Below, one piece after another: positions 1 through 6,958 of a DNA stretch of 15,838 nt. The notes below the pieces were generated by a model. That model was not told where the DNA came from. It did not search any database and saw nothing but the letters and a program-made list of their open reading frames with translations. Within the stretch, counting starts at the first letter, position 1, and every line of letters begins with the position of its first letter. Made by a program: the position numbers and the translations under genes. Source of the DNA: an uncultured Lachnospiraceae bacterium (GTDB taxonomy: Bacteria; Bacillota; Clostridia; Lachnospirales; Lachnospiraceae); assembly GCA_910589635.1 (NCBI GenBank), contig CAJUTD010000040.1:1-15838 (forward strand). Direction: 5' to 3'.

Positions 1-1051
1 CAGTCTTGCCATTTCTGGAAACCGAATAATAATAACGCTTCTCATCATCTTTCCAAATTTTGACCTGATTCACCCCACCCGGAGACACTGCGGTAAGCGT
101 TTCCACCTGGGCAAGCGGCTTTTGGGACGTGCCGTAAACGCCCTCCTGGGCGTCCTGGGGAAGCCGAGGCCCCTGAGGCTGTAAGCCGTAGCTTCTTGCC
201 AGTTCTGCAACCTGTTCCGGCGTCAGCGCCGTATGGTAAAGCGCAACATTATCAAGCTCCGCGCAGCAATCCCTGTCGGTCCAGCGCGACGTCGTCTTTC
301 CCAGGGCATGGCTGTTAAAAGAGGCTAAATCATTTAATCTATTTGCCAACAGAGAAGCATTTCCGGCAAGAATATTGGAGCCACAGCGGTCTCCATTTAT
401 GTAAAATTCTGCCCCCTGCTTAGACACCGTTACCGTTATGTAAGACCATACGCCTTTTTCCGGCTCTTTGCCATATATTTGCCGATAAATATTACCATCA
501 TCAAAAATAAGATTCCACTGTTTGTCTTCTGCAAAAGGCGCGTAAGCGAATTCTCCGCTATTGCTGCTTCCAATAGAGCTAAACAGCCTGGAATAACTGG
601 TAACATTTGCGTCCGGCTTCATCCAAAAAGACCAAGTAATACCCGTATTTGCCGAAACACCCTGGTATAAATTGCTCGGCAGTTCAACATAAGAGGTTCC
701 CTTGTTACCTCCTTTCAGCGACAACACAGAATTATTGCCATCTGCATAGCTGTCGGCGCCTATGGTAATGGCAGACTTCTTAGTCTCGGCTCCGTGAAGC
801 GCCGCTTTGCCGCCTGCGGTTCCCTGGTTATCCAGGCTGCCGTCCCCACCATTCTCAAAATCCCAAAAATATGCAGGCTGCGGCAAAGAATCGGCCTGCG
901 CAGCAATCTCCGCTTGTACTCCTTCGACAATTACCTGCTCTGCCTGGCTCTCCCCGGCAGATACCCCCTCTGCCAATACAGATGGCTGCGGCAGCATTGT
1001 GGCTGTCAAAGCAACCGCCAAAACTTTTGCTAACAAATTCCGTTTCCTCAT
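1..1051 (-). CDS. Secreted LamG-domain protein, probable carbohydrate-active enzyme (N-terminal 350 residues, 3' end outside window)
   Basis: The frame is open from an ATG at 1051 to the window edge, giving 350 residues without a stop. The start is supported by AAAGGAG about 7 nt upstream. Residues 1-27 form a signal peptide: MRKR, then a hydrophobic stretch (LLAKVLAVALTATML) and a likely cleavage site after VLA. Residues about 60-240 match a LamG/concanavalin A-like jelly-roll: YFWDFENGGDGS, ITWSFWMKP, YSRLFSS, WSYITVTV, AEFYINGD, and the closing ELDNVALYHTALTPEQVAEL. The last visible part (VSPGGVNQVKIWKDDEKRYYYSVSRNGKT) resembles the N-terminal beta-sandwich preceding some large glycoside hydrolases, for example GH97. 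That assignment is weak because the catalytic part lies outside the window. The protein is probably exported and acts on or binds extracellular glycans. Signal peptide and LamG fold are seen in the sequence; the enzymatic role is inferred. Confidence 0.85.
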   Translation of the reverse strand, partial: MRKRNLLAKVLAVALTATMLPQPSVLAEGVSAGESQAEQVIVEGVQAEIAAQADSLPQPAYFWDFENGGDGSLDNQGTAGGKAALHGAETKKSAITIGADSYADGNNSVLSLKGGNKGTSYVELPSNLYQGVSANTGITWSFWMKPDANVTSYSRLFSSIGSSNSGEFAYAPFAEDKQWNLIFDDGNIYRQIYGKEPEKGVWSYITVTVSKQGAEFYINGDRCGSNILAGNASLLANRLNDLASFNSHALGKTTSRWTDRDCCAELDNVALYHTALTPEQVAELARSYGLQPQGPRLPQDAQEGVYGTSQKPLAQVETLTAVSPGGVNQVKIWKDDEKRYYYSVSRNGKT

Positions 1052-1077
1052 TCCCCAATCTCCTTTCCTTTTCCTTT

Positions 1078-1106
1078 ATCATACTATACGCCTCTTGCTT
1101 TCGCAA
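1078..1106 (-). promoter_or_regulatory. Probable sigma-A promoter of the LamG gene, with inverted repeat over the -35
   Basis: Read on the minus strand, TTGCGA (1101-1106) and TATGAT (1078-1083) are separated by 17 nt, and transcription would start about 20 nt before the ATG. The -35 lies inside a perfect 5-bp-arm inverted repeat, CTTGCtttcGCAAG (1093-1106), a possible operator. The -35 matches consensus at only four of six positions. A second, weaker pair (TTGCGA about 1237-1242, TAATTA about 1215-1220) lies further upstream. Confidence 0.4.
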
Positions 1107-1290
1107 GGAAGAATCCCTTACTCTGAACATATCGGACAAATCCGCATCAACTCCTTTAGTCCCTCCAGCATGGGGGCGCTGAAAAACTCTTTTCTCTTGA
1201 CACTCATGTTAAAATAATTATGCCTGTGTGATACATTCGCAATTGTAATATAACAGTCTTATTATTTTTGATATTATTTTAAAGGATGAC

Positions 1291-1323
1291 AAATCTGTCA
1301 CTTTTCAGTCACCGTTGTGTCAC
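1291..1323 (+). promoter_or_regulatory. Three 11-bp direct repeats, likely response-regulator binding site
   Basis: TGTCAC (1296-1301), AGTCAC (1307-1312) and TGTCAC (1318-1323) recur at exactly 11-bp intervals, each with T two bases before the hexamer. One turn of helix between tandem half-sites is the usual pattern for PhoB/OmpR-family response regulators. The last copy ends 10 nt before TATACT (1334-1339), where an activator would stand in for the weak -35. A degenerate fourth copy may lie at 1280-1290. No two-component system is in the window, so the regulator is unknown. Confidence 0.55.
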
Positions 1324-1344
1324 CATAGATGGTTATACTATAAG
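1315..1344 (+). promoter_or_regulatory. Probable promoter core of the ABC transporter operon
   Basis: A poor -35 (TTGTGT, 1315-1320) overlaps the third direct repeat. It is followed by TATACT (1334-1339, 13-nt spacer) and TATAAG (1339-1344, 18-nt spacer). The weak -35 and off-size spacing suggest dependence on an activator bound to the repeats. Transcription would start near 1346-1351, giving a leader of only about 20 nt before the ATG at 1369. Confidence 0.4.
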
Positions 1345-1368
1345 CATTATAAAAAAGGAGTTATCGTT

Positions 1369-2052
1369 ATGGATATTTTAAAAGCAGAACATTTGACAAA
1401 AATCTATGGCGCTGGTGAAAACCAGGTCAAAGCATTGGATGACGTCTCCTTCACCGTGGAAAAAGGCGAATTCCTTGCAATAATCGGGCCATCCGGTTCC
1501 GGAAAATCCACGCTGCTGCACGTATTGGGCGGCGTAGACACCCCGACTTCCGGCACGGTCTATATGGAAGGCACAAACGTCTATGCACAGAATGAAAGCC
1601 AGCTTGCCATTTTCCGCAGGCGACAGGTCGGGCTCATTTACCAATTTTACAACCTGATTCCGGTCTTAAACGTAACGGAAAACATGACGCTGCCTGTACT
1701 CATGGACGGACGGCCCGTCAACGAGGAACGCCTGCACGAGCTGCTTGACATACTCTCGCTCAAAGGTCGGGAAAGTCACTTACCGAACCAGCTCTCTGGC
1801 GGCCAGCAGCAACGCGTCTCCATCGGCAGGGCGTTGATGAATGCGCCTGCCGTGGTGCTTGCCGATGAGCCTACCGGAAACCTGGACTCCAAAAACAGCC
1901 AGGAAATTGTGGAGCTTCTCAAATATTCCAATGAGAAATATAAACAGACCCTGATTGTTATTACTCACGATGAAAACATTGCCTTGCAGGCAAACCGCAT
2001 TCTCGCACTCGAAGATGGGAAAATCGTTAGAGATGAGGTGATCCGTTCATGA
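1369..2052 (+). CDS. ABC transporter ATP-binding protein, MacB/BceA-like
   Basis: This 227-residue ATPase is a complete single nucleotide-binding domain of the LolD/MacB/BceA branch. It shows Walker A GPSGSGKST (40-48), the Q-loop glutamine in YQFYNL (Q92), the signature LSGGQQQR (142-149), Walker B VVLADEP (162-168) followed by TGNLDS, and the H-loop His200. The frame is open further upstream to a TTG at 1315, but the ATG at 1369 is chosen because AAAAAAGGAG ends 8 nt before it and homology starts there. The stop overlaps the start of the permease in an ATGA, so the two are translationally coupled and form one exporter. Family knowledge links such pairs to antimicrobial peptide resistance, lipoprotein release or envelope-stress sensing. 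The actual substrate cannot be read from sequence. Confidence 0.95.
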   Translation: MDILKAEHLTKIYGAGENQVKALDDVSFTVEKGEFLAIIGPSGSGKSTLLHVLGGVDTPTSGTVYMEGTNVYAQNESQLAIFRRRQVGLIYQFYNLIPVLNVTENMTLPVLMDGRPVNEERLHELLDILSLKGRESHLPNQLSGGQQQRVSIGRALMNAPAVVLADEPTGNLDSKNSQEIVELLKYSNEKYKQTLIVITHDENIALQANRILALEDGKIVRDEVIRS

Positions 2053-4883
2053 ATATTTTTCACAAAGTCACTCTCCGGTATTTGAAGGAAAATCGCACGC
2101 GCACGCTTGTAACGATTGTAGGCATTGTCCTCTCAGCGGCCATGTTCACCGCCGTAACCACCAGTATTTCTTCTCTGAGGAATTACTTAATTAATTCCAC
2201 TATTTACACCGAGGGCAACTGGTATGGCGCAGCCTACGGCCTGTCTGCGGAACAAAAAGAAAGCCTGGCCTCTGATCCCCGCACAAAGAACGCTGTCGCC
2301 ATGGAACTTTTCGGATTTGCAGATTTAAAAGATTCCATCAATGACGCCAAACCCTATCTCTGCGTCTTTGGCATACAGAAAGATTTCACGGATATGATGC
2401 CTGTCCATCTCCTGGAAGGGCGGCTTCCTGAAAACAGCAGTGAAATCCTGCTGCCGGAACATTTAAACAGCAACGGCGGCATCGACTGGAAGGTAGGCGA
2501 CACGCTTTCCCTTGATTTGGGCACACGCGTCGACAGTGCCGGAACCACTCTGACGAACGAAGATTCCTACAACGATGGAGAGGAAGACTCCTTTAAAAAT
2601 GGCGATGTGGTCTCTGGCCTGACGGAACATCTAAGCGCCGGGAAAACTTATCATTACACCGTTGTTGGCGTCTATGAACGCCCCAATTATGAGTCATACC
2701 AAGCCCCTGGATATACGGCGCTAACCGTGGGGGAAAACAGTGGCGAACACACTTACAGCCTATATCTGCGGACAGCGCCAGGCAAGCAGGTGCCCAATAC
2801 GATTGAGGAAATGTTTCTCTCTTATGACGATATTGGATGGGCGTTGAATTATGATTTATTGAGAATCTATGGTTATTCCGGGGAATCCTCATACAACCGC
2901 GTGCTATTTAACCTGGGAGTCCTGCTCATACTCATTATTATGTTCGGCTCCATCTCACTGATTTACAACGCTTTTTCTATTTCTGTCAGCGAACGCACAA
3001 AGCAATTCGGCCTGCTTGCTTCCATCGGCGCGACCCGCAGGCAGCTTACCGGAAGCGTCCTGTTTGAATCCTTATTCCTGAGCATCATTGGCATTCCCCT
3101 TGGCATATTCTCAGGACTTTTAGGCATCGGCATTACTTTTTATTTCGTGCAGGATATGATGGAAAGCATTCTGGGCGTTGGCTTTTCCGACAGCTACCGA
3201 CTGATGCGGCTTACCATGATTTTCGGACCCGCCAAAAATGTCAATCTGCGCCTGCAGCCTTCTTTCAGCGCACTCGCCATTGCAATTGCCGTCTCTCTGC
3301 TAACGGTGGTTATCTCCGCCTATATCCCGGCAAGACGCGCCATGAAGAAATCTGCGATTGACGCCATCCGCCAAAGCAGTGATATTTCTATCCGCTCTAA
3401 GAAAGTGAAAACTTCACGGCTGACCCAGAAACTTTTCGGCTTTGAAGGTATGCTTGCCACCAAGAACTATAAACGCAACCGCAGGAAATACCGGGCGACC
3501 GTCATTTCGCTTTTCCTTAGTATCGTGCTGTTTATTTCAGCCAGCAGCTTCTGTGCATATCTCACATTGTCTGCCGGAACTGTACTCAATGATAATGATT
3601 ACGATATTGCTTACAATTTTCATTCCGAGAAGGATGAGACCCCGGATTCCCTGCTCGCTGCATTATCAGCGGCTGCAGACGTCACAGACTCTACCTACGC
3701 GGCACGGCTGTTCTTGAGCTGCCCTGTAGAAACTGCTAAGCTCAATCCTAAACTGTTGGATTTTATACGAAAAGAAGTGGAGGCACAGGAAGATACTTAT
3801 GAAGAATATGAAGAAACCGACATGGACTTACAATTGTTTTTCCTTGCTGATAAAGACTTCCGCGCTTATTTGGCGAAACTAAACCTCTCGGAAGACGAAT
3901 ATTTCAACACAGACGCGCCCAAGGCCGTAGCGGCTGACTCCCTGCGCCTGTATTCCAACGCTTCGCAGAAATATTCCGCTCTTACGGCATTCACGGACGA
4001 TTACCCGCAGGAATTAAACATATATCTTGCCAGGAGACAGGAAAATTATGACTATGGCGGAACACACCGCACGGAAAACGGCGTCCCTGTCTGCGATTTT
4101 TATATTCAATCTGCCGACGATGAAATTATGACTTTAACACGGGAGGAGTCCTGCCAGCCGCTCCCTTTAGCGATTGGAGCGACCGTACAGCAAGCGCCGG
4201 ACTTTTTCTCCGATGACTATGAAAGTATACGGCTGTTCTACCCTTACAGTATGCTGGACTATGTCTTCTCAGAACTGGAAGAAGACACTGATTATTATCA
4301 AATTAATGAGCTTCCGCTCAGTGAGAATACACCCGTAAACTTATTTTTCAAGTGCCAGAACCACAACACGACAGACAGCTTCGCTGACATGTCAAAACTG
4401 CTGATGCAAAAAGGGCTTTCCACCTCAGCGCTTATTGATTATGCTGCTTCCGTGAAGAGCAGCCGGGCAATGGTTACGGTCATCAATATCTTTTCCTATG
4501 GTTTTATCATATTGATATCCCTGATTGCCGCAGCGAATGTGTTTAATACTATCTCCACAAACATCAACCTGCGCCGGAGGGAATTTGCCATGCTCAAATC
4601 TATCGGCATGACACCGAAAGCATTTTCCAAAATGATGGATTTTGAATGTCTGCTCTACGGCTTTAAGGGATTATTGTACGGTCTGCCGGTTTCCTTTGTG
4701 ATGACCTGGATGATTTACGGCGCTATTGGGGAGGGCTTGGAAATCTCTTTCTTCATCCCTTGGTACAGTATCACGATTGCTGTCGGCAGCGTATTCCTGG
4801 TAGTGTTCGCCACCATGCTCTATTCCATGAAGCGCATTCAGAAGGAGAATACCATTGATACACTAAGAAATGAAAACTTATAA
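2049..4883 (+). CDS. ABC transporter permease with two FtsX/MacB domains and two large ectodomains
   Basis: The protein has 944 residues and eight predicted membrane segments: about 19-41, 285-308, 335-367, 407-430, 482-507, 807-834, 873-893 and 907-928. TM1 plus TM2-4 and TM5 plus TM6-8 form two repeats of the MacB/FtsX plan, each with an extracytoplasmic domain between its first two helices (about 240 and 300 residues). FtsX hallmarks recur: SERTKQFGLLASIGATRRQL after TM2, ARRAMKKSAIDAIRQ after TM4, and RRREFAMLKSIGMTPKAF after TM6. This is unlike MacB (one unit, 4 TM) and unlike BceB (10 TM with one ectodomain between TM7 and TM8). The gene starts inside the ATPase stop (ATGA). Its TAA at 4881-4883 lies past the stop of the convergent PBP gene, so the 3' ends overlap by 6 nt. 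The substrate is unknown; a peptide, lantibiotic-like compound or lipid is possible. Confidence 0.92.
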   Translation: MNIFHKVTLRYLKENRTRTLVTIVGIVLSAAMFTAVTTSISSLRNYLINSTIYTEGNWYGAAYGLSAEQKESLASDPRTKNAVAMELFGFADLKDSINDAKPYLCVFGIQKDFTDMMPVHLLEGRLPENSSEILLPEHLNSNGGIDWKVGDTLSLDLGTRVDSAGTTLTNEDSYNDGEEDSFKNGDVVSGLTEHLSAGKTYHYTVVGVYERPNYESYQAPGYTALTVGENSGEHTYSLYLRTAPGKQVPNTIEEMFLSYDDIGWALNYDLLRIYGYSGESSYNRVLFNLGVLLILIIMFGSISLIYNAFSISVSERTKQFGLLASIGATRRQLTGSVLFESLFLSIIGIPLGIFSGLLGIGITFYFVQDMMESILGVGFSDSYRLMRLTMIFGPAKNVNLRLQPSFSALAIAIAVSLLTVVISAYIPARRAMKKSAIDAIRQSSDISIRSKKVKTSRLTQKLFGFEGMLATKNYKRNRRKYRATVISLFLSIVLFISASSFCAYLTLSAGTVLNDNDYDIAYNFHSEKDETPDSLLAALSAAADVTDSTYAARLFLSCPVETAKLNPKLLDFIRKEVEAQEDTYEEYEETDMDLQLFFLADKDFRAYLAKLNLSEDEYFNTDAPKAVAADSLRLYSNASQKYSALTAFTDDYPQELNIYLARRQENYDYGGTHRTENGVPVCDFYIQSADDEIMTLTREESCQPLPLAIGATVQQAPDFFSDDYESIRLFYPYSMLDYVFSELEEDTDYYQINELPLSENTPVNLFFKCQNHNTTDSFADMSKLLMQKGLSTSALIDYAASVKSSRAMVTVINIFSYGFIILISLIAAANVFNTISTNINLRRREFAMLKSIGMTPKAFSKMMDFECLLYGFKGLLYGLPVSFVMTWMIYGAIGEGLEISFFIPWYSITIAVGSVFLVVFATMLYSMKRIQKENTIDTLRNENL

Positions 4884-6950
4884 CGGAGCACCCTCCGCAG
4901 GCGTCCCATCCTGGGGCGCCCCCTGCTCCGGCGTAACCACATTGTAATTATAATTATTCTCATCAATATAGGGCAGGAAATTGACGGGCTCAAGCCCCAC
5001 ATGAATCTGCTCCATAAAGTTCTTCCAGATATTCCCGGGATAGCTTGCACCGGACAGACCCGGCAGTTCCCGCGGCATGTCATACCCCACCCATACGCTG
5101 GTGGTAAAATAATCTGTGTAACCCACAAACCAGCCATCCTTGTTGTCATTGGTAGTTCCAGTTTTACCCGCGCACGGCATATTATCAAGCGCAAGGCCGC
5201 GCCCCGTCCCGGACTGGACAACGGAAACCAACATGTCTGTCATCATACGCGCAGCATTCGATTTGTATACTTCCTTTTCTTCGCTTTGGGTTTCCAAAAT
5301 CACATTTTCCTCGGCGTCCGTAATCTTCATAATGCAGGTTGGTTCCCGGAATTTTCCATCATTTTCCAATGCCGCATAGGCAGAGGCCATCTCTACGGCA
5401 GACACGCCGTTCGTAAATCCGCCCAGCGCGCTCGTGGGACGCATATCCTGCTTATCCAGCCTGGAAAATTTCATTTCTTTCAGATAAGAAAGCCCCACCT
5501 CCGGCGTCAATTCCTCCAACATATTCCAAGCCACCGTATTTTTAGAAGTCTGCACCGCATAGCGCAGGGAAATATTGCCCTCATAGCCGCCTCCGGCGTT
5601 TGCCGGCCCTTCTTCCGTCTTCACATCTTCCACCATAGAATCGGGCGTGTAACCACGCTCCAACGCCGGTGTATAGACAATCAGGGGTTTGATCGCGCTT
5701 CCCGGCTGTCGGAAACTTTGATACGCGCGGTTTAAGGTATACCCGGGCAAATCCTGGTTCCTTCCTCCGACAATCGCTTTCACATACCCGGAGTGATTAT
5801 CCACGCATACAGCCGATGCCTGTAACGTATAGATTCCCTCCTCATTCTGTTCCGTAAACTCGGCAAGCCCATTGTCCACTGCGCCCTGCAAGAGCTGCTG
5901 CATATTCAAGTCGATCGACGTATAGATACGATACCCCTGCGTATACAGGCTCTTCTGGCATTCGCTATACAGCAGGTTGTACTCCTCCTCATATGAACTG
6001 CGCGCTTTTTCCGAATCAAATTCTGTCTTAAACTCAAATCCCTGCTGTTTCATCAATTCCCGAATCGCACAGTTATATGTGTACGTCTCCACATAATCGC
6101 TTTTCGTCTTCTGCGGACGCTCAAGGACAATCTCTTCATCCTTTGCCTCCTCGCAGGTATCATCCCTTATCTTGCCGTCATCCCGCATCTGATTGAGAAT
6201 CCTGTTACGCCGTTTGATCGTATTCTCGGAATGCTGCACCGGATCATACAGTGTAGGGTTATTGGGAATTGCGCACAGGAACGCAATCTGCGACAAATCA
6301 AGATTATCTATATCCTTATTAAAATACCCCCTGCTCGCCGCCTGTATGCCGTAATAGCCATTGCCAAAGTAAATATTATTAAGATAAAACTCCATAATCT
6401 TATTCTTACTGTAAATCTTCTCTAACTCTACAGCAATAAACATTTCCTCCACTTTTCGTTCCCATTTGACATCCTGAGTGAGGAAAATGTTCCTGGCAAG
6501 CTGCTGGGTAATCGTACTTCCGCCCTGCGTAACCTTGCCATTCTGAATCATCGCCTTAGCAGCACGCATAATAGCCTTAATGTCAATGCCATTGTGACTG
6601 TAAAATTTCTTATCCTCAATGCTCACCATGGCCGCTGGAACATAAGCCGGTATATCATCATAATCCAGATAATAAACGTCCTTTTCACCTTTCAACGTGG
6701 AAACCAGCGTCCCATTCGCATCATATACGAGGCTGGTTTCCACCGAACGGAACGTGCTCTCGTCTGAAGCGCGTACTAGCTCCTTCGCCTCTTTCTGAAG
6801 CTTGCTCACCGTATTGGCATAGCCGCCGAAATAGTACCATCCCAACGCCACTGCTACTAAAAGTACCAATAAAATCTGTAGTCTTGCAAAAAACCAGAAT
6901 ACACGGTATTTCTTTTTTTTCTTATGTTTCTGCTTTTTCTTTTCACTCAT
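4878..6950 (-). CDS. Class A penicillin-binding protein (PBP1A-like, bifunctional glycosyltransferase/transpeptidase)
   Basis: This 690-residue protein polymerises lipid II into glycan strands and crosslinks stem peptides outside the membrane. It starts with a very lysine-rich cytoplasmic tail (residues 1-15), then one membrane anchor (about 18-42). The GT51 domain shows IEDKKFYSHNGID with catalytic Glu112, GGSTITQQLARN (143-154) and the third motif KVEEMFIAVELEKIYSKN. The transpeptidase domain shows the active-site SAIK (Ser418-Lys421), SKN (469-471) and KTG (596-598). A short Gly/Pro/Glu-rich tail ends the protein. All catalytic motifs are intact and the length is normal. The start has AGGAAAGG just upstream, overlapping the stop of the ATPase gene 8 nt away, so it is the last gene of the yhaO-yhaN-like operon. 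Its stop overlaps the convergent ABC permease stop, leaving no room for a separate terminator. Confidence 0.97.
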   Translation of the reverse strand: MSEKKKQKHKKKKKYRVFWFFARLQILLVLLVAVALGWYYFGGYANTVSKLQKEAKELVRASDESTFRSVETSLVYDANGTLVSTLKGEKDVYYLDYDDIPAYVPAAMVSIEDKKFYSHNGIDIKAIMRAAKAMIQNGKVTQGGSTITQQLARNIFLTQDVKWERKVEEMFIAVELEKIYSKNKIMEFYLNNIYFGNGYYGIQAASRGYFNKDIDNLDLSQIAFLCAIPNNPTLYDPVQHSENTIKRRNRILNQMRDDGKIRDDTCEEAKDEEIVLERPQKTKSDYVETYTYNCAIRELMKQQGFEFKTEFDSEKARSSYEEEYNLLYSECQKSLYTQGYRIYTSIDLNMQQLLQGAVDNGLAEFTEQNEEGIYTLQASAVCVDNHSGYVKAIVGGRNQDLPGYTLNRAYQSFRQPGSAIKPLIVYTPALERGYTPDSMVEDVKTEEGPANAGGGYEGNISLRYAVQTSKNTVAWNMLEELTPEVGLSYLKEMKFSRLDKQDMRPTSALGGFTNGVSAVEMASAYAALENDGKFREPTCIMKITDAEENVILETQSEEKEVYKSNAARMMTDMLVSVVQSGTGRGLALDNMPCAGKTGTTNDNKDGWFVGYTDYFTTSVWVGYDMPRELPGLSGASYPGNIWKNFMEQIHVGLEPVNFLPYIDENNYNYNVVTPEQGAPQDGTPAEGAPL

Positions 6951-6958
6951 AGCCTTTC

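Larger units (their letters stand above)
1052..1368. other. Intergenic regulatory region between divergent genes
   Basis: This 317-nt stretch separates the LamG gene (minus) from the ABC transporter operon (plus). It holds the minus-strand promoter near 1078-1106, an AT-rich middle section, the 11-bp repeat array at 1291-1323 and the -10 region of the transporter at 1334-1344. The open frames crossing it have no suitable ribosome binding site and no recognisable protein, so I see no gene here. TTGACA at 1197-1202 (plus strand) has no convincing -10 at normal spacing. Confidence 0.7.

Noticed and set aside
855..1139. Minus-strand 94-residue open frame overlapping the signal-peptide region of the LamG gene
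   Set aside because: It is a frame-shifted shadow of the real gene, which starts at 1051 with a good ribosome binding site, signal peptide and LamG motifs.
1197..1224. Perfect -35 TTGACA at 1197-1202 on the plus strand as the ABC transporter promoter
   Set aside because: No acceptable -10 lies 16-18 nt downstream (the sequence there is ATGCC-like), and it is about 170 nt from the gene.
5001..5735. Long plus-strand open frame (244 codons) opposite the PBP gene
   Set aside because: It is the antisense shadow of the transpeptidase domain, with no ribosome binding site and low-complexity basic composition.
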